Origin: an uncultured Pontibacter sp.
GTDB taxonomy: Bacteria > Bacteroidota > Bacteroidia > Cytophagales > Hymenobacteraceae
Direction of reading: 5' to 3'
DNA: 64,000 nt
Assembly: GCF_947495565.1 (NCBI RefSeq)
Contig: NZ_CANLZM010000003.1
Coordinates: 1-64,000, forward strand
In this document: positions 55,931-64,000 of the stretch, in pieces
Layout of the letters: every line of letters begins with the position of its first letter
Numbering within the stretch: the stretch's first letter is position 1
Translations under genes and position numbers: made by a program
Notes under the pieces: generated by a model
What the model saw: the letters and a program-made list of their open reading frames with translations, nothing else
The model's database searches: none
Told to the model about the DNA's origin: nothing

Positions 55931-55953
55931 ATCAAATGGTTAAGAAATAAAGA

Positions 55954-55973
55954 AGGGGACTTTAGTGTCCCCT
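55954..55973 (-). promoter_or_regulatory. Leader hairpin in the rimP 5' region
   Basis: AGGGGAC (55954-55960) pairs with GTCCCCT (55967-55973) around six bases, between the promoter box and the start codon. There is no T-tract, so it may be a leader structure or mRNA stabiliser. Confidence 0.4.
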
Positions 55974-55996
55974 CAGCTCCTTGGAAATATTTACTG

Positions 55997-56031
55997 CAAA
56001 TTTACTACAAATTCATAATATACACAACAAA
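55997..56031 (-). promoter_or_regulatory. Promoter upstream of rimP (TTTG -33, TAAATTTG -7)
   Basis: On the minus strand TTTG (56031-56028) is followed after 23 bases by TAAATTTG (56004-55997), 66 bases before the rimP ATG. A second TAAATTTG lies at 56087-56080. Confidence 0.5.
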
Positions 56032-56261
56032 TTGTGCAGCGTTGCTCTGTATTAAATATTTACCAGCATACTTGTAAAACAAATTTATGGGTAGAAGTAT
56101 GTTTATACCGGAGGTGAGTGAGCCCGAGACTTGTAGCTTAACACCCGGAGCTATATTTTAGTTCGCCTATAATCTGAATTATAGTTTAGCGCGGCAGAAC
56201 CATAAAGCACCGCGCAAATATAATATCTGAGGCTGCTTGAAATAGATAGGTGCAGAATTCG

Positions 56262-56269
56262 TAAGTTTG
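56262..56269 (+). promoter_or_regulatory. TAnnTTTG -7 box abutting the EEP gene start
   Basis: Reads TAAGTTTG and ends five bases before the GTG at 56275. Either the mRNA is nearly leaderless or translation starts further in. A TTG at 56237-56239 may be the -33 box (22-base spacer). Confidence 0.45.
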
Positions 56270-56274
56270 CTTTC

Positions 56275-57414
56275 GTGTCGGGAACATTCAAAAATATACG
56301 CAGGCGAGTATGGCTTATTCTGAACACCCTGGTGGTGCTTTGGATGCTGGTGGCAGTGCTTTGCCTACAGGTGCCGCCCAGCAGCTTTTGGCTGGCGGGC
56401 TTTGTGGCTTTTTCGCTGCCTGGGGCGCTGGTGCTTAACTTTTTGTTCCTGTTTTACTGGGTGCTGCGCCGCTCTTGGCTCCTGGTGTTGCCCCTCTCCG
56501 CGTTTATTCTTGCCTGGAGTTATTACGCCCGCTTAGTAACCCTCAACTTTGAAAAGGTGATTCCGGCAGAGGCGAAAACGCTGCAGGTGATGAGCTTTAA
56601 CACGCATGTGTTTAACGCCTACGATAAGATAGTGGAGGGTGTGCCGCAGGTATCCACCGATATGATTGACTGGGTAGCCACACACCCGGCCGATGTGTTC
56701 TGCCTGCAGGAGTTCTACAGCCGCGTTAACTCTGTGGAGTACAACAATTTTAAGCGCATCGGCACCCGCTACGGCAAGTATAAATTTTCTTCTACTTCTG
56801 TAGGAGATCGTATCAAAGCGGATTTAGGGATCGTTATTTTTTCCAGGTACCCGATTGTGGAGGGTGGTACCATTCGTTTTTCCAACACACCGGAGCGTAG
56901 CGCCAACCGTGCTGCCTGGGCGGATATAGACGTGAACGGCGATATGGTGCGCGTGTACGCGGTGCACCTGCAGTCGATGAGTATAAAGTCGGAGGATATC
57001 GAGAATACGTACTCGGCCATTGGCGATGAGACAAGCTTTGAGAAAGAAAGCCGAAACCTGGCGCGCCGCCTGAGAAGTGGTTTTATATCGCGCGCCGCAC
57101 AGGTGCAGCAACTGTTAGACCATGTAAAGGCATCGCCTTACCCAATTATAATCTGCGGCGACTTTAACGATATACCGTTCAGTTATACTTACAACGAGCT
57201 GGCAAAGGAGCTGAAAAACGCGCACGAAGAGGCCGGAAGCGGTGTGGGGGCCACATACAATGGGCTGCTCCCGTTTCTGCGCATCGATAACCAGTTTTAC
57301 AGCGAAGGCCTGGAAGCCTATCACTTTGAGACACATTACGAAATGGGCCTTTCAGACCATTTTCCGATATCGGCTACGTATGTGCTACAGCCAAAGGACG
57401 CGGAACAGCGTTAG
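56275..57414 (+). CDS. Membrane-bound endonuclease/exonuclease/phosphatase (EEP) family protein
   Basis: A 379-residue protein. Three membrane segments (about 12-90) precede the catalytic domain. EEP hallmarks: MSFNTHVF (Asn), CLQEFY (metal Glu), ICGDFNDIPFSY (Asp and Asn) and LSDHFPISATYVL (Asp-His). The family cuts phosphodiesters in DNA, RNA, inositol phosphates or lipids; the substrate is not clear, and the membrane anchor suggests a lipid or envelope target. The start is GTG at 56275; the next Met, at residue 24, would cut the first membrane helix. Confidence 0.85.
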   Translation: MSGTFKNIRRRVWLILNTLVVLWMLVAVLCLQVPPSSFWLAGFVAFSLPGALVLNFLFLFYWVLRRSWLLVLPLSAFILAWSYYARLVTLNFEKVIPAEAKTLQVMSFNTHVFNAYDKIVEGVPQVSTDMIDWVATHPADVFCLQEFYSRVNSVEYNNFKRIGTRYGKYKFSSTSVGDRIKADLGIVIFSRYPIVEGGTIRFSNTPERSANRAAWADIDVNGDMVRVYAVHLQSMSIKSEDIENTYSAIGDETSFEKESRNLARRLRSGFISRAAQVQQLLDHVKASPYPIIICGDFNDIPFSYTYNELAKELKNAHEEAGSGVGATYNGLLPFLRIDNQFYSEGLEAYHFETHYEMGLSDHFPISATYVLQPKDAEQR

Positions 57415-57434
57415 GAGAAAGAAGGCAATATTTA

Positions 57435-57442
57435 TAGTTTTG
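57435..57442 (+). promoter_or_regulatory. TAnnTTTG -7 box upstream of cysS
   Basis: Reads TAGTTTTG, about 70 bases before the cysS ATG. No clear -33 box. Confidence 0.4.
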
Positions 57443-57511
57443 AACCACAACCGGCCTTAGGGCAGAGATCATATAGAGTACGGCGCCAGGGGTGCTTATA
57501 CTTCGTAAACT

Positions 57512-59008
57512 ATGCAACAGAAACTAAACCTGTATAATACGCTAACGCGAAAGAAAGAAGAGTTTGAGCCGCTGCATGCCCCTTTTGTAGGGATGTATGT
57601 CTGCGGGCCAACCGTATACGGTGAGCCGCACCTGGGCCATGCCCGCAGCGCAGTTACTTTTGATGTGCTGTACCGCTACCTGAAGTACCAGGGCTACAAA
57701 GTGCGCTATGTGCGCAACATTACCGACGTGGGCCACCTGGAGAACGATGCGGATGAAGGCGAGGACAAGATCCAGAAAAAGGCCAAGCTGGAGCATCTGG
57801 AGCCGATGGAGGTAGTAAACCACTATACCAACATCTACCACCAGGAAATGGACAAGCTGAATGTGCGGCAACCGGATATTGAGCCACGCGCATCAGGGCA
57901 TATAATGGAGCAGGTGCAGATGATACAGGAGATACTGGACAACGGTTTTGCCTACGAGGTAAACGGCTCGGTATACTTTGATGTGCAGACCTACAACAAG
58001 CAGCATAAGTACGGCAAGCTCTCCGGCCGCATTATAGACGATCTCCTGAACAACACCCGTACTTTAGACGGGCAGGAGGAGAAGCGCTCGCCGCTGGATT
58101 TCGCCCTCTGGAAAAAAGCCTCCCCGACACATATCATGCGCTGGCCATCGCCGTGGAGCGAAGGTTTTCCGGGTTGGCACCTGGAGTGCTCGGCCATGAG
58201 CCGCAAGTACTTAGGCACAACTTTTGATATTCATGGAGGCGGGTTGGATCTGATGTTTCCGCACCACGAATGTGAGATTGCGCAGAGCCAAGCCAGTTGC
58301 AACCATACCGATGCTGCCAAGTACTGGGTTCACAACAACATGATCACAGTGAATGGGCAGAAGATGGGGAAATCCTTAGGTAACTTTATAAACCTTAGCG
58401 AGCTTTTCAGCGGAAACCACGAGATGCTGGAGCAGGCTTATACCCCAATGACCATCCGCTTTTTTATACTGCAGGCGCACTACCGCAGCACCCTGGATTT
58501 TAGCAACGAAGCACTGCAAGCTGCCCGAAAAGGGTATACTAAGCTGATGAACGGCATGCGTGTGCTGAAGAAGCTGAAGTATACTGAAGAAGCCGTAGAG
58601 AACGCACCGGATACAAAGCTGAACGAGGAGTTGCAGAAGCTTACGCAAGATTGCTTCCGTGGCCTGAACGATGACCTGAACACAGCCAAAACCATAGCTT
58701 CACTGTTTAACCTGCTCAAGAAGATCAACAGTTTATACTTGGGGCAGATTAAGATGGAGGAGTTATCGAGAGGTACATTTGACCTGATGCGCGATACTTA
58801 CCAAGAACTGGTAGGAGATGTGCTGGGGCTGAAAGAAGAGACGGTCGGCAACATGCAAGACGTGCTGGACCTGGTACTCACCTTTTATAAAGAGGCCAAG
58901 GAGCAGAAAGCCTACGATAAGGTAGACGCCATACGGGTAGAGCTGAAGCGGCAGGGGATCGTTATCAAAGACATGAAAACCGGAATAGACTGGGCTTATG
59001 AAGAATAA
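57512..59008 (+). CDS. cysS: Cysteinyl-tRNA synthetase
   Basis: A 498-residue class I synthetase. It has [18 protein letters not shown], with the zinc Cys and the HIGH-type PHLGH, then WHLECSAMS and [11 protein letters not shown] for the other zinc ligands. The KMSKS loop reads KMGKSLGN, a common variant. The C-terminal half is helical for tRNA recognition. It charges tRNA-Cys. Length is normal. The stop overlaps the next gene by 11 bases, so the two are co-transcribed and translationally linked. Confidence 0.96.
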   Translation: MQQKLNLYNTLTRKKEEFEPLHAPFVGMYVCGPTVYGEPHLGHARSAVTFDVLYRYLKYQGYKVRYVRNITDVGHLENDADEGEDKIQKKAKLEHLEPMEVVNHYTNIYHQEMDKLNVRQPDIEPRASGHIMEQVQMIQEILDNGFAYEVNGSVYFDVQTYNKQHKYGKLSGRIIDDLLNNTRTLDGQEEKRSPLDFALWKKASPTHIMRWPSPWSEGFPGWHLECSAMSRKYLGTTFDIHGGGLDLMFPHHECEIAQSQASCNHTDAAKYWVHNNMITVNGQKMGKSLGNFINLSELFSGNHEMLEQAYTPMTIRFFILQAHYRSTLDFSNEALQAARKGYTKLMNGMRVLKKLKYTEEAVENAPDTKLNEELQKLTQDCFRGLNDDLNTAKTIASLFNLLKKINSLYLGQIKMEELSRGTFDLMRDTYQELVGDVLGLKEETVGNMQDVLDLVLTFYKEAKEQKAYDKVDAIRVELKRQGIVIKDMKTGIDWAYEE

Positions 59009-60011
59009 AATGAACATACTGGCGCTGCTGCTTTGTGGATCTCTTTTCTTTGCCAGCTGCGACTCAGCTGAGAAAAGCGGCGGCAACCAGGTGGCTGAAG
59101 TGGAAGAGCCAGGCAATACTGTGGAGGCACCTGCTTTTAACCCAGACTCTGCTTACGCCTTTGTGGAAAAGCAGGTGGCTTTCGGGCCGCGCGTACCTAA
59201 TACGGCCGCGCATTTCCAGACCGGCGAGTGGATTGTGGCTAAGCTGAAGGAGTATGGCGCGCAGGTGCAGGAGCAGGAGTTTCAGGCGAAGGCTTATGAC
59301 GGCACCATGCTGAACCTGCGCAACGTGATTGCCTCGTACAACCCTGGCGCTGCCAACCGTGTGCTGCTGGCGGCCCACTGGGACACACGCCCGCTCGCGG
59401 ATAAGGATGAGGAGAATCCTAAAGAAGCCATAGACGGAGCCAACGACGGAGCTAGTGGCGTAGGAGTGCTGCTGGAAATAGCCCGAGCCATACATGAGGC
59501 GCAGCAGAAACCGGATGTTGGCGTGGATCTTATCTTTTTTGACGGAGAGGATTACGGCCAGCCGGACGATAGCCCTCTGCCGCAGGTGCAGGATTCCTGG
59601 TGCTTAGGCTCCCAGTACTGGAGCAACAACAAGCATACACCTAACTATCGCGCCAATTACGGTATACTGCTGGACATGGTGGGAGCCGAGAACGCCCGCT
59701 TTGCCCGCGAAGGTTACTCCAGGCAATACGCCAAAGAAGTTGTAGACAAAGTATGGAAGGCCGGCAACAGCATTGGCTACTCGGATTACTTTAAGTATAA
59801 AAACGCACCTGCCATCACTGACGACCATTATTACGTCAACACCCAGGGCAATATCCGGATGATTGACATTATAGAGCTGGATACCAACGCTGGCAGCGGC
59901 GATATTTTTGGGCCTTACCACCACCGCCACACCGACAACATGGACATTATCAGCAAAAACACGCTGAAGGCTGTAGGGCAAACGGTGCTGCATGTGATCT
60001 ATAACGAATAG
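58998..60011 (+). CDS. M28 family lipoprotein, glutaminyl-peptide cyclotransferase-like
   Basis: A 337-residue protein with a lipobox FFASC (about Cys19). The M28 fold motifs are [25 protein letters not shown] (Asp), FFDGEDYGQ (Glu) and ITDDHYYVN (His), the three-ligand pattern of bacterial glutaminyl cyclases. These turn an N-terminal glutamine into pyroglutamate, known to protect many periplasmic and T9SS-exported proteins in Bacteroidota. The role is inferred from the motif pattern. An in-frame ATG at 59010 is an alternative start. It overlaps cysS by 11 bases. Confidence 0.85.
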   Translation: MKNKMNILALLLCGSLFFASCDSAEKSGGNQVAEVEEPGNTVEAPAFNPDSAYAFVEKQVAFGPRVPNTAAHFQTGEWIVAKLKEYGAQVQEQEFQAKAYDGTMLNLRNVIASYNPGAANRVLLAAHWDTRPLADKDEENPKEAIDGANDGASGVGVLLEIARAIHEAQQKPDVGVDLIFFDGEDYGQPDDSPLPQVQDSWCLGSQYWSNNKHTPNYRANYGILLDMVGAENARFAREGYSRQYAKEVVDKVWKAGNSIGYSDYFKYKNAPAITDDHYYVNTQGNIRMIDIIELDTNAGSGDIFGPYHHRHTDNMDIISKNTLKAVGQTVLHVIYNE

Positions 60012-60030
60012 ATAAAAATTGCCTTAACTC

Positions 60031-60072
60031 AAAAAAGCCTGGCCTCAATAATAGCTGAAGCCAGGCTTTTTT
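60031..60072. terminator. Bidirectional terminator, 13-bp stem
   Basis: AAAAAAGCCTGGC (60031-60043) pairs perfectly with 60060-60072, closed by AAAAAA/TTTTTT. It separates the convergent M28 and lipoprotein genes. Confidence 0.85.
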
Positions 60073-60116
60073 ATGGTGAACAAGTATAAATTAACTATCC
60101 GAAGGCATTTTAATAC

Positions 60117-60788
60117 TTACCGGATTAAGTTTTCCTGCGCCATTTCGTTTACCGTTAGCTCTGCAAGATTTACCGAAGCTTTGCGAAGGCTGGCCGGACT
60201 ATGCGACTGAGTTTGAGCAGACCACAGCAGGTTTTCTGAACCAACATCATACAGGTTTGTTTCCAGGAAGTATACTTTCTCTTCTGTGTAATAACCTGGG
60301 TCGTACAGGGTAGGGTGCCAATAAGAATAATATCCCCTGAACCTGCCATACCAGCCATAGCGCGCCATAGGGGCGTAGCCGTAGTTACCGGGCACGTAAC
60401 GGGTCTCGGTTTCCTCATCAATAAGCGCCACCGTCATAATGGCGTCAAAGTTCTGCTCCTTTACTTTAGCCAGCAGTTCGTTTACATCCGGCCCGCCCTT
60501 GCTGGATACCCTAGGCGGAAACATATCTATACTTCTGGAGGCTTCTATGCCATGCTGCTTTAACTGCGCCTGCATGTCTGTTTCCACAGTCTCCCTGGCC
60601 CGAACATTATCTGTAAGGGCGGCTACCACAATTTTCTGATAAGTCTGAGCACTCGCCTCTGGGTTTTTCCAGGTGCCGGTAATGCGTGTGGAGGCAGCGC
60701 AGCCCCAAAGAAGCAAACCTGCTAAAACAGTGAGCAGGAACGGCAGGGGCCTTTGTAAGTTGCGTAAGCTGTTTGTTCTCGTATGCAT
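60117..60788 (-). CDS. DUF4136-like lipoprotein
   Basis: A 223-residue protein with a lipobox LLLWGC (about Cys30). The remainder has an alternating strand/helix pattern (YQKIVVAALTDNVRARETVE, NFDAIMTVALIDEETET) and a Tyr/Gly-rich stretch (about 135-170, many YGYAP, GYYSYW). It resembles the DUF4136-type lipoproteins of Bacteroidota, but I am not certain of the family. Function is unknown. It ends at the bidirectional terminator and is divergent from the amidohydrolase pair. Confidence 0.7.
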   Translation of the reverse strand: MHTRTNSLRNLQRPLPFLLTVLAGLLLWGCAASTRITGTWKNPEASAQTYQKIVVAALTDNVRARETVETDMQAQLKQHGIEASRSIDMFPPRVSSKGGPDVNELLAKVKEQNFDAIMTVALIDEETETRYVPGNYGYAPMARYGWYGRFRGYYSYWHPTLYDPGYYTEEKVYFLETNLYDVGSENLLWSAQTQSHSPASLRKASVNLAELTVNEMAQENLIR

Positions 60789-60948
60789 CGGTTTTAGTAT
60801 GTTATTGTAATTAATTTCTAACGGATTCTAATTTGTTTTGATACTTTATAAGAAGATGCCCCAGTGGCAGGGCAATAAGTTTTATATATAGTATAAAATA
60901 GGTAAGTTGTAGAGCTAAACTTTTCTAACCTTATTACTTACAACTTTT

Positions 60949-62247
60949 ATGATCACCAAAAGGCAACTATTAGCCTCACTGGGGATGACCTTGCTGCTAA
61001 GCGCTTCGGCGGTTGCACAGGAGCAGCCGCATGTTTTTAAAGGGGCTAAAATTATACCCGCAGTAGGGACGCCAATCGAGAACGGCGTACTGGTGGTGCA
61101 GCACGGAAAAATCACCGCTGTAGGCACTGCCGACAAAGTACGGATCCCGAAAAACGCAACTGAATTTGATGTGACAGGCAAAGTGCTGATGCCAGGCCTT
61201 GTGGATACGCACTCTCACCTGGGCGAAGGCTCCGGCGGCGACAGTTCTGCACCGCTACACCCCGATGTGCGTATCATCGACGCCATCAACCCTCTAAGCG
61301 ATACTTTTAAAAGAGCCTTAGCCGGAGGTATTACCACTGTAAACGTAATGCCAGGTTCGGGCCACCTGATGAGCGGGCAGACTGTGTACCTGAAAATGCG
61401 CGATGGCAAGACCATAGGTGACCTTACCTTTTGCGAGGATGTGACCAACGGCATTTGCGGCGGCATGAAGATGGCCAATGGCACCAACCCTATGAAAGCG
61501 GCACCGTTTCCGGGCACTCGGTCTAAATCTGCGGCGATGGCGCGGCAACTGTTCCTGGATGCGCAGGCTTACAACAAGAAAGTAAAAGCAGCCAAAGGCA
61601 AAACCGACAAAATGCCGGAGCGTAAACTAAACCTGGAGCCACTGGTGGAGATTCTGGATGGCAAGCGCATCGTGCACTTCCACACCCACCGCTACGACGA
61701 CATACTAACGGCCCTTCGCCTGCAAAAAGAGTTTGGCTTTAAGATGGTGCTGCACCACGTAAGTGAAGCCTGGAAAGCCGCCGACGAGATTGCCAAAGCC
61801 GGAGTGCCGGCATCTATCATCACCCTCGACTCACCGGGAGGAAAAACAGAAGCGGTAGAGTTGAGTAATGCCAACGGCGCAGCCCTAGAAAAAGCAGGAG
61901 TACTGACGGCCTTCCACACCGATGACGGCATCACCGATTCTCGCCTGTTTTTGCGCAACGTGTCGCTGGCGGTACGTGCGGGTATGAGTCAGGAGAAAGC
62001 AATAGAAGGCCTCACCATTGCCGGAGCTAAAATGCTGGAGCTGGACAACCGTGTGGGTTCGCTGGAGAAAGGCAAAGACGCTGATTTTATTGTGCTAAGC
62101 GGGGAGCCTTTTAGCGTGCAGACAAAGATAGAGCAGACTTGGGTAGAAGGGCAGAAGCGTTTTGACCTGAGCAACCCTGAAGATAAAAAGTATGCCACCG
62201 GTGGTTTCAGGGCTTATGACGGTATGCTTCATTACCACGCACATTAA
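60949..62247 (+). CDS. Amidohydrolase, active-site intact (copy 1)
   Basis: A 432-residue exported enzyme with a signal peptide ending at AVAQE (residue 25). The metal site is complete: HxH at H88-S-H90 (VDTHSHLGEG), FHTHRYDD (His), LHHVSEAW (His) and FHTDDGITDS (Asp). It belongs to the imidazolonepropionase-like amidohydrolase group that opens cyclic amides or peptides in the periplasm. The substrate is unknown. A paralogue that has lost these residues follows after 100 bases, suggesting the two proteins act together. Confidence 0.85.
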   Translation: MITKRQLLASLGMTLLLSASAVAQEQPHVFKGAKIIPAVGTPIENGVLVVQHGKITAVGTADKVRIPKNATEFDVTGKVLMPGLVDTHSHLGEGSGGDSSAPLHPDVRIIDAINPLSDTFKRALAGGITTVNVMPGSGHLMSGQTVYLKMRDGKTIGDLTFCEDVTNGICGGMKMANGTNPMKAAPFPGTRSKSAAMARQLFLDAQAYNKKVKAAKGKTDKMPERKLNLEPLVEILDGKRIVHFHTHRYDDILTALRLQKEFGFKMVLHHVSEAWKAADEIAKAGVPASIITLDSPGGKTEAVELSNANGAALEKAGVLTAFHTDDGITDSRLFLRNVSLAVRAGMSQEKAIEGLTIAGAKMLELDNRVGSLEKGKDADFIVLSGEPFSVQTKIEQTWVEGQKRFDLSNPEDKKYATGGFRAYDGMLHYHAH

Positions 62248-62347
62248 GCCAGCTAAGAGTTGAGAGTGATGAGTTGAGAAGTTGGCAGGAGCCAAAATAT
62301 ACTTTCAGCTCATACTTATACTTGCATTTACTTTCAGAGAAATCAAC

Positions 62348-63562
62348 ATGAAAAAAAATATACAACTGGCTGCGGCCATACTTGGCGGAGTAGCCCTACT
62401 TAGTGTGCAGCAGGCTGTGGCGCAGATTGCCGTAAAAGGCGAAACCGTTTATACCATGGCGGGCACACCCATTAAAAACGGAGTGGTGCTGCTAAAAGAT
62501 GGCAAAATAGAAGCCGTAGGAGCTAACCTGCAGGTGCCGCAGAACTATAAAGTATACACAGCCAAAGTGGTAACACCGGGGCTGGTGGATGCCCACACTT
62601 CGGTGGGCCTTGCCGGGATCTACAACATCCCGGCAGACCAGCAGCAACTGGAGAAAACCGCGCCCATACAACCGGAGCTTCGCGCCATAGACTCTTATAA
62701 CCCAAAAGAGGAGCTGATAGAGTGGGTGCGCAGCTATGGCGTTACCACCATTAACACCGGCCACGGCCCCGGCGCGCTCATCAGCGGGCAAACCATGACG
62801 ATCAAGACCTCACCGGATGGATTTTCCTCGCTGATCGATACGACAAATATGATTGCTTTTACCCTGGGCAGCAGCGTAGGCGAAAACTACAACTCACCTA
62901 AAACATCAGCCAAGGGGATGGCCATGCTGCGTACCGAGCTGCAGGCGGCGCAGGCTTACAACAAAAAGATGGGCAACTCGGATGCCAGCAAGCGCCCCGA
63001 CCGCAACCTGAAAATGGATTACCTCTCGGACCTGCTGAACCGCAAGCATAAAACGCTGATCACGGCCAACCAGTCGCAGGACATTATGGCGGCGCTGCGC
63101 CTGGCCAAGGAGTTTAACCTAGATCTGGTACTGGATGGGGGCGCTGAAGCTTACCTGCTGATAGATGAGTTGAAGGCTGCCAAGGTGCCGGTTATACTTC
63201 ACCCCACCATGGCGCGCTCTTTCGGCGATAGCAAGAACATGTCGTTTGAGACAGCCGGAATGCTGGCTAAGGCTGGCGTGCCGGTGGCAATCCAAAGCGG
63301 GTTTGAGCAGTACGTGCCGCGTGCCCGCGTTATACTTTTTGAGGCGAGCGTTGCCGTGGCCAACGGCATGAGCACTGATCAGGCGCTGGCCTCCATCACC
63401 TCCACACCGGCAAGTATACTTGGTTTAGAGGATCGTGTAGGTTCCCTGGAAAAAGGTAAGGATGCTGACCTGGTGCTGTTTGACGGCGACCCGTTTGAGT
63501 ATACTTCCCATGTATGTACGGTGATGATAAACGGTAAAGTGGTTAGCGAAGAATGTAAATAG
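62348..63562 (+). CDS. Amidohydrolase-like protein lacking metal ligands (copy 2)
   Basis: About 404 residues from the ATG at 62348. A TTG further up (62282) would add 22 residues but spoil the signal peptide MKKNIQLAAAILGG...VAQ. It aligns with copy 1 throughout, but each metal ligand is replaced: HSH becomes HTS (H83, S85), FHTHRYDD becomes TANQSQDI, LHHVSEAW becomes LDGGAEAY and FHTDDG becomes IQSGFE. It is a pseudoenzyme by this test, perhaps a partner subunit for copy 1. The fold is otherwise whole, so it is not a decayed gene. Confidence 0.85.
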   Translation: MKKNIQLAAAILGGVALLSVQQAVAQIAVKGETVYTMAGTPIKNGVVLLKDGKIEAVGANLQVPQNYKVYTAKVVTPGLVDAHTSVGLAGIYNIPADQQQLEKTAPIQPELRAIDSYNPKEELIEWVRSYGVTTINTGHGPGALISGQTMTIKTSPDGFSSLIDTTNMIAFTLGSSVGENYNSPKTSAKGMAMLRTELQAAQAYNKKMGNSDASKRPDRNLKMDYLSDLLNRKHKTLITANQSQDIMAALRLAKEFNLDLVLDGGAEAYLLIDELKAAKVPVILHPTMARSFGDSKNMSFETAGMLAKAGVPVAIQSGFEQYVPRARVILFEASVAVANGMSTDQALASITSTPASILGLEDRVGSLEKGKDADLVLFDGDPFEYTSHVCTVMINGKVVSEECK

Positions 63563-63736
63563 AAAACTGCCGGTATTTTATACTTCCTTGGAGGTGTGAA
63601 ATACCGGCAAACTTTGGAGGAAAACCTTTTGTAGCTGCTGCAGGCACAACTTTTTGAGCTAATTAAAGTATAGTTCTGGGCAAGCCTACGAGCTTGCTCC
63701 ACCAACAATGGTGCCTGCCATGCTATAGAAAACACC

Positions 63737-63764
63737 GCGGTAAAGCCTGAAAAGGCTTTGCCGC
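63737..63764 (+). terminator. Weak terminator after the amidohydrolase pair
   Basis: GCGG.AAAGCC (63737-63747) pairs with GGCTTT.CCGC (63754-63764) with one mismatch; followed by TTTGG. It lies about 175 bases past the stop of copy 2. Confidence 0.5.
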
Positions 63765-63849
63765 TTTGGTAGATTATACTAATCTGGATTTAGACAGTAT
63801 TTATACTTAGTTACTTCATTTTACCTTCTACCCAAAACTATCAAAACAA

Positions 63850-64000
63850 ATGAGCTACGATAACATCGTTTCGCTACTTGGTTCTGATGCTGAAAGCCTC
63901 CTGCAGCACAAAAGCCAGACTATCCCTAAAGAACAACTGCATGTACCCGGTCCTGATTTCGTGGACAGAATCTTTGCCCAGTCTAACCGTTCGCCGCAGG
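63850..64000 (+). CDS. fbaB: Class I fructose-bisphosphate aldolase, N-terminus only
   Basis: The first 50 residues, cut by the window end. The translation opens MSYDNIVSLLGSDAESLL and continues QTIPKEQLHVPGPDFVDRIF, the typical N-terminus of class I (DhnA/FbaB-type) aldolases in Bacteroidota. The full enzyme splits fructose-1,6-bisphosphate into two triose phosphates through a Schiff-base lysine, which lies outside the window. The ATG at 63850 follows CAAAACAA. Upstream is a 287-base gap with two AAGTATA copies (63666, 63800 region). Confidence 0.75.
   Translation, partial: MSYDNIVSLLGSDAESLLQHKSQTIPKEQLHVPGPDFVDRIFAQSNRSPQ

Noticed and set aside
1-64000. Reading TATACTT as a promoter -7 or -10 element
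   Set aside because: Copies occur inside genes in both orientations and do not fit TAnnTTTG spacing; their number exceeds that of transcription units several times.

Overview
The window comes from a Bacteroidota chromosome, most likely order Cytophagales. The evidence is a set of type IX secretion (T9SS) genes found only in that phylum (porU, porV, sprA), T9SS sorting tails on a secreted protease, and TAnnTTTG promoter boxes upstream of many genes. A Pontibacter/Hymenobacteraceae-like source is my guess from general appearance; it was not tested. I recognise no tRNA, rRNA, CRISPR array, phage or insertion sequence. This is core chromosome with a few accessory patches.

Layout. 0-6.1 kb: a minus-strand unit porU-porV-M16 pseudopeptidase (outer-membrane sortase and its shuttle). 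6.2-7.8 kb: metallo-beta-lactamase hydrolase-pssA-purS. 7.9-13.4 kb: a plus-strand run of FAD oxidase, a large outer-membrane protein and a serine hydrolase. 13.5-17.3 kb: SulP transporter, purQ, yicC. 17.4-24.8 kb: an accessory secretome patch with an orphan curlin-repeat protein, two tandem lipoprotein metalloproteases, a T9SS-exported subtilase and an M28 peptidase, separated by AT-rich or repeat-rich gaps. 25.5-36.4 kb: maeB-ruvA-sprA-gcvH-vanZ. 36.6-40.1 kb: two tatA genes-gatA-mltD. 40.9-46.2 kb: envC-like factor, DUF4292 lipoprotein, TPR protein, sugar nucleotidyltransferase, dut. 46.3-50.6 kb: flippase, enoyl-CoA hydratase, mscL, DUF3078 protein, small secreted protein. 51-55.9 kb: rimP-nusA-infB. 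56.3-64 kb: EEP phosphatase, cysS, glutaminyl-cyclase-like M28, lipoprotein, two tandem amidohydrolases, and the start of class I fructose-bisphosphate aldolase.

How the genes fit together. PorU and PorV remove and replace the C-terminal signal of cargo that SprA passes across the outer membrane. The subtilase at 20.7-23.4 kb carries a cargo tail. MltD, the EnvC-like factor, TatA and the lipoproteins belong to envelope upkeep. PurS and PurQ are two subunits of one purine-synthesis enzyme encoded 9 kb apart.

The most unusual signal is not a gene. The heptamer AAGTATA (complement TATACTT) is scattered over genes and gaps on both strands and in all reading frames. I counted about 130 loci by eye, against about 8-10 expected by chance in 64 kb. 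It often uses otherwise poor codons such as ATA, it sometimes forms inverted pairs at terminators, and it is nearly absent from infB. It behaves like an uptake-sequence or HIP1-type genome-wide repeat and deserves a genome-scale test. A second theme is catalytically dead members of enzyme families (M16, one amidohydrolase, LytM, a peptidase-MA-like domain).
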